Positions 49,001-63,400 of a stretch of 64,000 nt of DNA are shown piece after piece. The first letter of the stretch is position 1, and each line of letters begins with the position of its first letter. The DNA comes from Paratinospora sagittata (taxonomy: Eukaryota; Streptophyta; Magnoliopsida; Ranunculales; Menispermaceae), in NCBI GenBank assembly GCA_035771175.1, contig CM069610.1:22534501-22598500 (forward strand), given 5' to 3'. The notes under the pieces are model-generated. The model was not told the DNA's origin. It saw only the letters and a list, made by a program, of their open reading frames with translations, and did not search any database. The translations under genes were made by a program, and so were the position numbers.

Positions 49001-49245
49001 AGGTGCTTCAAAATACGTTTCGGTAACCGGCGACCGGTCTCTTCGCCATTAAACACCCAAAGTATTAATAAACATGGACCTATCATCATTGATTGGAAAG
49101 GTAGTTTAATCCCATGAATTTGTAGATCTTCTTTTCCACTTTCCATCTCATTTTCAATTACTTAAATCGGAGTTAAAACGAAAAAGTTATGGTTATTTGA
49201 ACTTTACTTACCTTTTGTTTACCAAATTGTGTATCATTTAAGCAA

Positions 49246-52200
49246 TCGATTTGTAAACTTCGAATGACCATAACTTTTTCGTTTCAACTCTAATTTTTCT
49301 GATTTAAAATACATTGAAAAGAGGACTAAAAGACTTAAAAACCCAGGTGCTTCAAATTAGTTTTCGGTAACCAATGACCGGTCCCTTTGGCATTAAACAT
49401 CCAAAGTATTAATATACAAGGACCTGTTACCATTGATCGGAAAGGTACTTAAATCCCATGAATTTGTAGATCTTCTTTTCCACTTTCCACCGCATTTTGG
49501 ATTACTTAAATCGGACTAAAAACGAAAAAGTTATAGTTATTTGAACTTTACCTTCCTTTTGTTTACCAACTTGTGTATCATTTAAGCAATCGATAAGTAA
49601 ACTTCGAATGACCATAACTTTTTCGTTTCAACTCTAATTTTCTCGATTTAAAATCCATTGAAAAGAGGTATAAAATACTTAAACACCCAGGTGCTTCAAA
49701 TTACATTTCGGTAACCGGCGACCGGTCCCTTTGCCATTAAACACCCAAAGTATGAATAAACAGGGACCTATCATCATTGATCGGAAAGGTTGTTAAATCC
49801 CAAGAATTTGTAGATCTTCTTTTCCACTTTCCATCGCATTTTGGATTACTTAAATCGGAGTTAAAACGAAAAACTTTTGGTTATTTGAAGTTTACTTACC
49901 TTTTGTTTACCAAATTGTGTATCATTTAAGCAATCGATAAGTAAACTTCGAATGACCATAACTTTTTCGTTTCAACTCTAATTTTTCTGATTTAAAATGC
50001 TTTGAAAAGAGGAATAAAAGACTTAAAAACCCAGGTGCTTCAAATTAGTTTTCGGTAACCGGTGACCGGTCCCTTTGACATTAAACATCCAAAGTATTAA
50101 TAAACAGGGACCTGTCATCATTGATTGGAAAGGTAGTTAAATCCCATGAATTTGTAGATCTTCTTTTCCACTTTCCATCTCATTTTGGATTACTTAAATC
50201 AGAGTTAAAACGAAAAAGTTATGGTCATTTGAACTTTACTTACCTTTTGTTTAACAATTGTGTATCTTTTAAGCAATCGATAAGTAAACTTCGAATGACC
50301 ATAACTTTTTCGTTTCAACCCTAATTTTTCTGATTTAAAATGCATTGGCAAAAGGAATAAACCGTAACCGGCGACCGGTCTCTTTGCCAGTAAACACCCA
50401 AAGTATTAATAAACAGGGACCGATCATCATTGATCGGAAAGGTAGTTAAATCCCATGAATTTGTAGATCTTCTTTTCCACTTTCCATCGCATTTTCGATT
50501 ACATAAATCGGAGTTAACACGAAAATGTTATGGTTATTTGAACTTTACTTACCTTTTGTTTACCAAATTGTGTATCATTTAAGCAATCGATAAGTAAACT
50601 TCGAATGACCATAACGTTTTCGTTTCAAGTCTAATTTTTCTGATTCAAAATGCATTGAAAAGAGGAATAAAAGACTTAAAAACCCAGGTACTTCAAATTA
50701 GTTTTCGGTAACCGGCGACCGGTCCCTTTGCCATTAAACATCCAAAGTATTAATACAGAGGGACCTGTCACCATTGATCGGAAAGGTAGTTAAATCCCAT
50801 GAATTTGTAGATCTTCTTTTCCATTTTCCATCGCATTTTGGATTACTTAAATCGGAATTAAAACAAAAAACTTATGGTTATTTCAACTTTACTTACCTTT
50901 TGTTTACCAAATTGTGTATCATTTAAGCAATCGATTTGTAAACTTCGAATGACCATAACTTTTTCGTTTCAACTCTAATTTTTCTGATTTAAAATACATT
51001 GAAAAGAGGACTAAAAGACTTAAAAACCCAGGTGCTTCAAATTAGTTTTCGGTAACCAATGACCGGTCCCTTTGGCATTAAACATCCAAAGTATTAATAT
51101 ACAAGGACCTGTTACCATTGATCGGAAAGGTACTTAAATCCCATGAATTTGTAGATCTTCTTTTCCACTTTCCACCGCATTTTGGATTACTTAAATCGGA
51201 CTAAAAACGAAAAAGTTATAGTTATTTGAACTTTACCTACCTTTTGTTTACCAACTTGTGTATCATTTAAGCAATCGATAAGTAAACTTCGAATGACCAT
51301 AACTTTTTCGTTTCAACTCTAATTTTCTCGATTTAAAATCCATTGAAAAGAGGTATAAAATACTTAAACACCCAGGTGCTTCAAATTACATTTCGGTAAC
51401 CGGCGACCGGTCCCTTTGCCATTAAACACCCAAAGTATGAATAAACAGGGACCTATCATCATTGATCGGAAAGGTTGTTAAATCCCAAGAATTTGTAGAT
51501 CTTCTTTTCCACTTTCCATCGCATTTTGGATTACTTAAATCGGAGTTAAAACGAAAAACTTTTGGTTATTTGAAGTTTACTTACCTTTTGTTTACCAAAT
51601 TGTGTATCATTTAAGCAATCGATAAGTAAACTTCGAATGACCATAACTTTTTCGTTTCAACTCTAATTTTTCTGATTTAAAATGCTTTGAAAAGAGGAAT
51701 AAAAGACTTAAAAACCCAGGTGCTTCAAATTAGTTTTCGGTAACCGGTGACCGGTCCCTTTGACATTAAACATCCAAAGTATTAATAAACAGGGACCTGT
51801 CATCATTGATTGGAAAGGTAGTTAAATCCCATGAATTTGTAGATCTTCTTTTCCACTTTCCATCTCATTTTGGATTACTTAAATCAGAGTTAAAACGAAA
51901 AAGTTATGGTCATTTGAACTTTACTTACCTTTTGTTTAACAATTGTGTATCTTTTAAGCAATCGATAAGTAAACTTCGAATGACCATAACTTTTTCGTTT
52001 CAACCCTAATTTTTCTGATTTAAAATGCATTGGCAAAAGGAATAAACCGTAACCGGCGACCGGTCTCTTTGCCAGTAAACACCCAAAGTATTAATAAACA
52101 GGGACCGATCATCATTGATCGGAAAGGTAGTTAAATCCCATGAATTTGTAGATCTTCTTTTCCACTTTCCATCGCATTTTCGATTACATAAATCGGAGTT

Positions 52201-52310
52201 AACACGAAAATGTTATGGTTATTTGAACTTTACTTACCTTTTGTTTACCAAATTGTGTATCATTTAAGCAATCGATAAGTAAACTTCGAATGACCATAAC
52301 TTTTTCGTTT
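49246..52310 (+). repeat. Five-monomer higher-order repeat, 1685-bp period, two tandem copies
   Basis: The marker CGATTTGTAAACTTCG is at about 49247 and 50932, and the 67-codon open frames at 50121 and 51806 are identical (spacing 1685). The period is about 30-40 bp short of five full monomers because one monomer carries the internal deletion GGAATAAACCGTAACCGG (50356, 52041). The copies are nearly identical to about 52300. Confidence 0.88.
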
Positions 52311-54849
52311 CAACTCTAATTTTTCTGATTCAAAATGCATTGAAAAGAGGAATAAAAGACTTAAAAACCCAGGTGCTTCAAATTAGTTTTCGGTAACCGG
52401 CGACCGGTCTCCTTGCCAATAAACACCCAAAGTATTAATAAACAGGGACCGATCATCATTGATCGGAAAGGTAGTTAAATCCCATGAATTTGTAGATCTT
52501 CTTTTTTCCACTTTCCATCGCATTTTCGATTACGTAAATCGGTGTTAACACGAAAATGTTATGGTTATTTGAACTTTACTTACCTTTTGTTTACCAAATT
52601 GTGTATCATTTAAGCAATCGATAAGTAAACTTCGAATGACCATAACGTTTTCGTTTCAACTCTAATTTTTCTGATTCAAAACGCATTGAAAAGAGGAATA
52701 AAAGACTTAAAAACCCAGGTGCTTCAAATTAGTTTTCGGTAACCGACGACCGGTCTCTTTGCCAATAAATACCCAAAGTATTAATAAACAGGGACCGATC
52801 ATCATTGATCGTAAAAGTAGTTAAATCCCATGAATTTGTAGATCTTCTTTTCCACTTTCCATCTCATTTTCAATTACTTAAATCGGAGTTAAAACGAAAA
52901 AGTTATGGTTATTTGAACTTTACTTACCTTTTCTTTACCAAATTGTGTATCATTTAAGCAATCGATACGTAAACTTCGAATGACCATAACTTTTTCGTTT
53001 CAACTCTAATTTTTCTGATTTCAAATGCATTGAAAAGAGGAATAAAAGACTTAAAAACCTAGGTGCTTCAAATTAGTTTTCAGCAACCGGTGACCGGTGC
53101 CTATGGCATTAAACATCCAAAGTATTAATATACAGGGACCTGTTTCCATTGATCGGAAAGGTACTTAAATCCCATGAATTTGTAGATCTTCTTTTCCACT
53201 TTCCACCGCATTTTGGATTACTTAAATCGGACTTAAAACGAAAAAGTTATGGTTATTTGAACTTTACTTACCTTTTGTTTACCAACTTGTGTATCATTTA
53301 AGCAATCGATAAGTAAACTTCGAATGACCATAAGTTTTTCGTTTCAACTCTAATTTTCTCGATTTAAAATCCATTGAAAAGAGGTATAAAATACTTAAAC
53401 ACCCAGGTGCATCAAATTACATTTCGGTAACCGGCGACCGGTCCCTTTGCCATTAAACACCCAAAGTATTAATAAACAAGGACCTATCATCATTGTTCGA
53501 AAAGGTAGTTAAATCCCAAGAATTTGTAGATCTTCTTTTCCACTTTCCATCGCATTTTGGATTACTTAAATCGGAGTTAAAACGAAAAACTTATGGTTAT
53601 TTGAAGTTTACTTACCTTTTGTTTACCAAATTGTGTATCATTTAAGCAATCGATAAGTAAACTTCGAATGACCATAACTTTTTCGTTTCAACTCTAATTT
53701 TTCTGATTTAAAATGCTTTGAAAAGAGGAATAAAAGACTTAAAAACCCAGGTGCTTCAAATTAGTTTTCGGTAACCGGTGACCGGTCACTTTGCCATTAA
53801 ACATCCAAAGTATTAATAGAAAGGGACCTGTTACCATTGATCGGAAAGGTAGTTAATTCCCATGAATTTGTAGATCTTCTTTTCAACTTTCCATCGCATT
53901 TTGGATTACTTAAATCGGAGTTAAAACGAAAAAGTTATGGTCATTTGAACTTTACGCACCTTTTGTTTAACAAATTGTGTATCTTTTAAGCAATCGATAA
54001 GTAAACTTCGAATGACCATAACTTTTTCGTTTCAACTCTAATTTTTCTGATTTAAAATGCATTGACAAAAGGAACAAAAGACTTAAAAACGCAGGTGCCT
54101 CAAATTACTTTTCGGTAACCGGCGACCAGTCTCTTTGCCAATAAACACCCAAAGTATTAATAAACAGGGACCGATCATCATTGATCGGAAAGGTAGTTAA
54201 ATCCCATGAATTTGTAGATCTTCTTTTCCACTTTCCATCGCATTTTCGATTACGTAAATCGGAGTTAACACGAAAATGTTATGGTTATTTGAACTTTACT
54301 TACCTTTTGTTTACCAAATTGTGTATCATTTAAGCAATCGATAAGTAAACTTCGAATGACCATAACGTTTTCGTTTCAACTCTAATTTTTTTGATTCCAA
54401 ATGCATTGAAAAGAGGAATAAAAGACTTAAAATCCCAGATGCTTCAAATTAGTTTTCGGTAACCGGCGACCGATCCCTTTGCCATTAAACATCCAAAGTA
54501 TTAATACAGAGGGACCTGTCACCATTGATCGGAAAGGTAGTTAAATCCCATGAATTTGTAGATCTTCTTTTCCACTTTCCATCGCATATTGGATTACTTA
54601 AATCGGAGTTAAAACGAAAAAGTTATTGTTATTTGAACTTTACTTACCTTTTGTTTACCAAATTGTGTATCATTTAAGCAATCGATAAGTAAACTTCGAA
54701 TGACCATAACTTTTTCGTTTCAACTCTAATTTTTCTGATTTAAAATGCATTCAAAAGAGGACTAAAAGACTTAAAAACCCAGGTGCTTCAAATTAGTTTT
54801 CGGTAACCAGTGACCGGTCCCTTTGACAATAAACATCCAAAGTATTAAT

Positions 54850-57411
54850 ATACAGGGACCTGTCATCATTGATTGGAAAGGTAGTTAAAACCCATGAATT
54901 GGTAGATCTTCTTTTCCACTTTCCATCGCATTTTGGATTACGTAAATCGGAGTTAAAATGAAAAACTTATGGTTATTTGAACTTTACTTACCTTTTGTCT
55001 ACCAAATTGTGTATCATTCAAGCAATCGATAAGTAAACTTCGAATGACCATAACTTTTTCGTTTCAACTCTAATTTTTCTGATTTAAAATGCATTGACAA
55101 AAGGAATAAAAGACTTAAAAACGCAGGTGCTTCAAATTACTTTTCGGTAACCGGCGACCGGTCTCTTTGCCAATAAACACCCAAAGTATTAATAAACAGG
55201 GACCAATCATCATTGATCGGAAAGGTAGTTAAATCCCATGAATTTGTAGATCTTCTTTTCCACTTTCCATCGCATTTTCGATTACGTAAATCGGAGTTAA
55301 CACGAAATTGTTATGGTTATTTGAACTTTACTTACCTTTTGTTTACCAAATTGTGTATCATTTAAGCAATCGATAAGTAAACTTCGAATGACCATAACGT
55401 TTTCGTTTCAAACTCTAATTTTTCTGATTCAAAATGCATTGAAAAGAGGAATAAAAGACTTAAAAACCCAGGTGCTTCAAATTAGTTTTCGGTAACCGGC
55501 GACCGATCCCTTTGCCATTAAACATCCAAAGTATTAATACAGAGGGACCTGTCACCATTGATCGGAAAGGTAGTTAAATCCCATGAATTTGTAGATCTTC
55601 TTTTCCACTTTCCATCGCATATTGGATTACTTAAATCGGAGTTAAAACGAAAAAGTTATTGTTATTTGAACTTTACTTACCTTTTGTTTACCAAATTGTG
55701 TATCATTTAAGCAATCGATAAGTAAACTTCGAATGACCATAACTTTTTCGTTTCAACTCTAATTTTTCTGATTTAAAATGCATTCAAAATAGGACTAAAA
55801 GACTTAAAAACCCAGGTGCTTCAAATTAGTTTTCGGTAACCAGTGACCGGTCCCTTTGACATTAAACATCCAAAGTATTAATATACGGGGACCTGTTACC
55901 ATTGTTCGGAAAGGTACTTAAATCCCATGAATTTGTAGATCTTCTTTTCCACTTTCCACCACATTTTGGATTACTTAAATCGGACTTAAAACGAAAAAGT
56001 TATGGTTATTTCAACTTTACTTACCTTTTGTTTACCAACTTGTGTATCATTTAAGCAATCGATAAGTAAACTTCGAATGACCATAACTTTTTCGTTTCAA
56101 CTCTAATTTTCTCGATTTAAAATCCATTGAAAAGAGGTATAAAATACTTAAACACCCAGGTGCTTCAAATTACATTTCGGTAACCGGCGACCGGTCCCTT
56201 TGCCATTAAGCACCCAAAGTATTAATAAACAGGGACCTATCATCATTGATCGGAAAGGTAGTTAAATCCCAAGAATTTGTAGATCTTCTTTTCCACTTTC
56301 CATCGCATTTTGGATTACTTAAATCGGAGTTAAAACGAAAAACTTATGGTGATTTGAACTTTACTTACCTTTTGTTTACCAAATTGTGTATCATTTAAGC
56401 AATCGATAAGTAAACTTCGAATGACCATAACTTTTTCGTTTCAACTCTAATTTTTCTGATTTAAAATTCTTTGAAAAGAGGAATAAAAGACTTAAAAACC
56501 CAGGTGCTTCAAATTAGTTTTCGGTAACCGGTGACCGGTCCCTTTGCCAATAAACATCCAAAGTATTAATAAACAGGTACCTGTCATCATTGATTGGAAA
56601 GGTAGTTAAAACCCATGAATTTGTAGATCTTCTTTTCCACTTTCCATCGCATTTTGGATTACGTAAATCGGAGTTAAAATGAAAAACTTATGGTTATTTG
56701 AACTTTACTTACCTTTTGTCTACCAAATTGTGTATCATTCAAGCAATCGATAAGTAAACTTCGAATGACCATAACTTTTTCGTTTCAACTCTAATTTTTC
56801 TGATTTAAAATGCATTGACAAAAGGAATAAAAGACTTAAAAACGCAGGTGCTTCAAATTACTTTTCGGTAACCGGCGACCGGTCTCTTTGCCAATAAACA
56901 CTCAAAGTATTAATAAACAGGGACCGATCATCATTGATCGGAAAGGTAGTTAAATCCCATGAATTTGTAGATCTTCTTTTCCACTTTCCATCGCATTTTC
57001 GATTACGTAAATCGGAGTTAACACGAAAATGTTATGGTTATTTGAACTTTACTTACCTTTTGTTTACCAAATTGTGTATCATTTAAGCAATCGATAAGTA
57101 AACTTCGAATGACCATAACGTTTTCGTTTCAAACTCTAATTTTTCTGATTCAAAATGCATGGAAAAGAGGAATAAAAGACTTAAAAACCCAGGTGCTTCA
57201 AATTAGTTTTCGGTAACCGGCGACCGGTCCCTTTGCCATTAAACATCCAAAGTATTAATACAGAGGGACCTGTCACCATTGATCGGAAAGGTAGTTAAAT
57301 CCCATGAATTTGTAGATCTTCTTTTCCACTTTCCATCGCATATTGGATTACTTAAATCGGAGTTAAAACGAAAAAGTTATTGTTATTTGAACTTTACTTA
57401 CCTTTTGTTTA
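54850..57411 (+). repeat. Five-monomer spaced duplication (1721 bp apart)
   Basis: About 54850-55690 and 56571-57411 match closely. The rare pair CTTTTGTCTACCAAATTG and ATCATTCAAGCAATCG occurs at about 54992 and 56713 (spacing 1721 bp, five monomers). Only about half of the period is conserved between copies. Confidence 0.75.
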
Positions 57412-60400
57412 CCAAGTTGTATATCATTTAAGCAATCGATAAGTAAACTTCGAATGACCATAACTTTTTCGTTTCAACTCTAATTTTTTCCGATAAAAAA
57501 TCCGTTGAAAAGAGGTATAAAAGACTTAAAAACCCAGGTGCTTCAAAATACGTTTCGGTAACCGGCCACCGGTCTCTTCGCCATTAAACACCCAAAGTAT
57601 TAATAAACATGGACCTATCATCATTGATTGGAAAGGTAGTTAAATCCCATGAATTTGTAGATCTTCTTTTCCACTTTCCATCTCATTTTCAATTACTTAA
57701 ATCGGAGTTAAAACGAAAAAGTTATGGTTATTTGAACTTTACTTACCGTTTGTTTACCAAATTGTGTATCATTTAAGCAATCGATTTGTAAACTTCGAAT
57801 GACCATAACTTTTTCGTTTCAACTCTAATTTTTCTGATTTAAAATGCATTGAAAAGAGGACTAAAAGACTTAAAAACCCAGGTGCTTCAAATTAGTTTTC
57901 GGTAACCAATGACCGGTCCCTTTGGCATTAAACATCCAAAGTATTAATATACAAGGACCTGTTACCATTGATCGGAAAGGTACTTAAATCCTATGAATTT
58001 GTAGATCTTCTTTTCCACTTTCCACCGCATTTTGGATTACTTAAATCGGACTAAAAACGAAAAAGTTATAGTTATTTGAACTTTACTTACCTTTTGTTTA
58101 CCAACTTGTGTATCATTTAAGCAATCGATAAGTAAACTTCGAATGACCATAACTTTTTCGTTTCAACTCTAACTTTCTCGATTTAAAATCCATTGAAAAG
58201 AGGTATAAAATACTTAAACACCCAGGTGCTTCAAATTACATTTCGGTAACCGGCGACCGGTCCCTTTGCCATTAAACACCCAAAGTATTAATAAACAGGG
58301 ACCTATCATCATTGATCGGAAAGGTAGTTAAATCCCAAGAATTTGTAGATCTTCTTTTCCACTTTCCATCGCATTTTGGATTACTTAAATCGGAGTTAAA
58401 ACGAAAAACTTTTGGTTATTTGAAGTTTACTTACCTTTTGTTTACCAAATTGTGTATCATTTAAGCAATCGATAAGTAAACTTCGAATGACCATAACTTT
58501 TTCGTTTCAACTCTAATTTTTCTGATTTAAAATGCTTTGAAAAGAGGAATAAAAGACTTAAAAACCCAGGTGCTTCAAATTAGTTTTCGATAACCGGTGA
58601 CCGGTCCCTTTGACATTAAACATCCAAAGTATTAATAAACAGGGACCTGTCATCATTGATTGGAAAGGTAGTTAAATACCATGAATTTGTAGATCTTCTT
58701 TTCCACTTTCCATCTCATTTTGGATTACTTAAATCGGAGTTAAAACGAAAAAGTTATGGTCATTTGAACTTTACTTACCTTTTGTTTAACAATTGTGTAT
58801 CTTTTAAGCAATCGATAAGTAAACTTCGAATGACCATAACTTTTTCGTTTCAACCCTAATTTTTCTGATTTAAAATGCATTGGCAAAAGGAATAAACCGT
58901 AACCGGCGACCGGTCTCTTTGCCAGTAAACACCCAAAGTATTAATAAACAGGGACCGATCATCATTGATCGGAAAGGTAGTTAAATCCCATGAATTTGTA
59001 GATCTTCTTTTCCACTTTCCATCGCATTTTCGATTACATAAATCGGAGTTAACACGAAAATGTTATGGTTATTTGAACTTTACTTACCTTTTGTTTACCA
59101 AATTGTGTATCATTTAAGCAATCGATAAGTAAACTTCGAATGACCATAACTTTTTCGTTTCAACTCTAATTTTTCTGATTCAAAACGCATTGAAAAGAGG
59201 AATAAAAGACTTAAAAACCCAGGTGCTTCAAATTAGTTTTCGGTAACCGGCGACCGGTCTCCTTGCCAATAAACACCCAAAGTATTAATAAACAGGGACC
59301 GATCATCATTGATCGGAAAGGTAGTTAAATCCCATGAATTTGTAGATCTTCTTTTTTCCACTTTCCATCGCATTTTCGATTACGTAAATCGGAGTTAACA
59401 CGAAAATGTTATGGTTATTTGAACTTTACTTACCTTTTGTTTACCAAATTGTGTATCATTTAAGCAATCGATAAGTAAACTTCGAATGACCATAACTTTT
59501 TCGTTTCAACTCTAATTTTTCTGATTTAAAATGCATTGACAAAAGGAATAAAAGACTTAAAAACCCAAGTCCTTCAAATTACTTTACGGTAACCGGTGAC
59601 CGGCCCCTTTGCCATTAAACATCCAAAGTATTAATACAGAGGGACCTGTCACCATTGATCGGAAAGATAGTTAAATCCCATGAATTTGTAGATCTTCTTT
59701 TCCACTTTCCATCGCATATTGGATTACTTAAATCGGAGTTAAAACGAAAAAGTTATTGTTATTTGAACTTTACTTACCTTTTGTTTACCAAGTTGTGTAT
59801 CATTTAAGCAATCGATAAGTAAACTTCGAATGACCATAACTTTTTCGTTTCAACTCTAATTTTTTCCGATAAAAAATCCATTGAAAAGAGGTATAAAAGA
59901 CTTAAACACCCAGGTGCTTCAAAATATGTTTCGGTAACCGGCGACCGGTCCCTTTGCCATTAAACACCCAAAGTATTAATAAACAGGGACCTATTATCAT
60001 TGATCGGAAAGGTAGTTAAATCCCATGAATTTGTTGATCTTCTTTTCCACTTTCCATCTCATTTTTGATTACTTAAATCAGAGTTAAAATGAAAAAGTTA
60101 TGGTTATTTGAACTTTACTTACCTTCTGTTTATCAAATTGTGTATCATTTAAGCAATCGATAAGTAAACTTCGAATGATCATAACTATTTTGTTTCAACT
60201 CTAATTTTTCTGATTTAAAATGCATTGAAAAGAGGAATAAAAGACTTAAAAACCCAGGTGCTTCAAATTTGTTTTCGGTAACCAATGACCGGTCCCTTTG
60301 GCATTAAACATCGAAAGTATTAGTAAATAGGGACCTGTTACCATTGATCGGAAAGGTACTTAAATCCCATGAATTTGTAGATCTTATTTTCCACTTTCCA

Positions 60401-63400
60401 CCGCATTTTGGATTACTTAAATCGGACTTAAAACGAAAAAGTTTTGGTTATTTCAACTTTACTTACCTTTTGTTTACCAACTTGTGTATCATTTAAGCAA
60501 TCGAGTAAACTTCGAATGACCATAACGTTTTCGTTTCAACTCTAATTTTCTCGATTTAAAATCCGTTGAAAAGAGGTATAAAATACTTAAACACCCAGGT
60601 GCTCCAAATTACATTTCAGTAACCGGCGACCGGTCCCTTTGCCATTAAACACCCAAAGTATTAATAAACAGGGACCTATCATCATTGATCGGAAAGGTAG
60701 TTAAACCCCATGAATTTGTAGATCTTCTTTTCCATTTTCCATCGCATTTTGGATTACTTAAATCGGAATTAAAACAAAAAACTTATGGTTATTTCAACTT
60801 TACTTACCTTTTGTTTACCAAATTGTGTATCATTTAAGCAATCGATAAGTAAACTTCGAATGACCATAACTTTTTCGTTTCAACTCTAATTTTTCTGATT
60901 TAAAATTCGTTGAAAAGAGGAATAAAAGACTTAAAAACCCAGGTGCTTCAAATTAGTTTTCGGAAACCGGTGACCGGTCCCTTTTCCATTAAAGATCCAA
61001 AGTATTAATAGACAGGGACCAGTTACCATTGATCAGAAAAGTAGTTAAATCCCATGAATTTGTAGATCTTCTTTTCCACTTTCCATCTCATTTTGGATTA
61101 CTTAAATCGGAGTTAAAACGAAAAAGTTATGGTCATTTGAACTTTACTTACCTTTTGTTTAACAATTGTGTATCTTTTAAGCAATCGATAAGTAAACATC
61201 GAATGACCATAACTTTTTCGTTTCAACTCTAATTTTTCTGATTTAAAATGCATTGGCAAAAGGAATAAAAGACTTAAAAGCGCAGGTGCTTCAAATTACT
61301 TTTCGGTAACCGGCGACCGGTCTCTTTGCCAATAAACACCCAAAGTATTAATAAACAGGGACCGATCATCATTGATCGGAAAGGTAGTTAAATCCCATGA
61401 ATTTGTAGATCTTCTTTTCCACTTTCCATCGCATTTTCGATTACGTAAATCGGAGTTAACACGAAAATGTTATGGTTATTTGAACTTTACTTACCTTTTG
61501 TTTACCAAATTGTGTATCATTTAAGCAATCGATAAGTAAACTTCGAATGACCATAACTTTTTCGTTTCAACTCTAATTTTTCTGATTCAAAACGCATTGA
61601 AAAGAGGAATAAAAGACTTAAAAACCCAGGTGCTTCAAATTAGTTTTCGGTAACCGGCGACCGGTCTCCTTGCCAATAAACACCCAAAGTATTAATAAAC
61701 AAGGACCGATCATCATTGATCGGAAAGGTAGTTAAATCCCATGAATTTGTAGATCTTCTTTTTTCCACTTTCCATCGCATTTTCGATTACGTAAATCGGA
61801 GTTAACACGAAAATGTTATGGTTATTTGAACTTTACTTACCTTTTGTTTACCAAATTGTGTATCATTTAAGCAATCGATAAGTAAACTTCGAATGACCAT
61901 AACGTTTTCGTTTCAACTCTAATTTTTCTGATTCAAAATGCATTGAAAAGAGGAATAAAAGACTTAAAAACCCAAGTGCTTCAAATTAGTTTTCGGTAAC
62001 CGGTGACCGGTCCCTTTGCCATTAAACATCCAAAGTATTAATACAGAGGGACCTGTCACCATTGATCGGAAAGGTAGTTAAATCCCATGAATTTGTAGAT
62101 CTTCTTTTCCACTTTCCATCGCATATTGGATTACTTAAATCGGAGTTAAAACGAAAAAGTTATTGTTATTTGAACTTTACTTACCTTTTGTTTACCAAGT
62201 TGTATATCATTTAAGCAATCGATAAGTAAACTTCGAATGACCATAACTTTTTCGTTTCAACTCTAATTTTTTCCGATAAAAAATCCGTTGAAAAGAGGTA
62301 TAAAAGACTTAAAAACCCAGGTGCTTCAAAATACGTTTCGGTAACCGGCGACCGGTCTCTTCGCCATTAAACACCCAAAGTATTAATAAACATGGACCTA
62401 TCATCATTGATTGGAAAGGTAGTTAAATCCCATGAATTTGTAGATCTTCTTTTCCACTTTCCATCTCATTTTCAATTACTTAAATCGGAGTTAAAACGAA
62501 AAAGTTATGATTATTTGAACTTTACTTACCGTTTGTTTACCAAATTGTGTATCATTTAAGCAATCGATTTGTAAACTTCGAATGACCATAACTTTTTCGT
62601 TTCAACTCTAATTTTTCTGATTTAAAATGCATTGAAAAGAGGACTAAAAGACTTAAAAACCCAGGTGCTTCAAATTAGTTTTCGGTAACCAATGACCGGT
62701 CCCTTTGGCATTAAACATCCAAAGTATTAATATACAAGGACCTGTTACCATTGATCGGAAAGGTACTTAAATCCCATGAATTTGTAGATCTTCTTTTCCA
62801 CTTTCCACCGCATTTTGGATTACTTAAATCGGACTAAAAACGAAAAAGTTATAGTTATTTGAACTTTACTTACCTTTTGTTTACCAACTTGTGTATCATT
62901 TAAGCAATCGATAAGTAAACTTCGAATGACCATAACTTTTTCGTTTCAACTCTAACTTTCTCGATTTAAAATCCATTGAAAAGAGGTATAAAATACTTAA
63001 ACACCCAGGTGCTTCAAATTACATTTCGGTAACCGGCGACCGGTCCCTTTGCCATTAAACACCCAAAGTATTAATAAACAGGGACCTATCATCATTGATC
63101 GGAAAGGTAGTTAAATCCCAAGAATTTGTAGATCTTCTTTTCCACTTTCCATCGCATTTTGGATTACTTAAATCGGAGTTAAAACGAAAAACTTTTGGTT
63201 ATTTGAAGTTTACTTACCTTTTGTTTACCAAATTGTGTATCATTTAAGCAATCGATAAGTAAACTTCGAATGACCATAACTTTTTCGTTTCAACTCTAAT
63301 TTTTCTGATTTAAAATGCTTTGAAAAGAGGAATAAAAGACTTAAAAACCCAGGTGCTTCAAATTAGTTTTCGATAACCGGTGACCGGTCCCTTTGACATT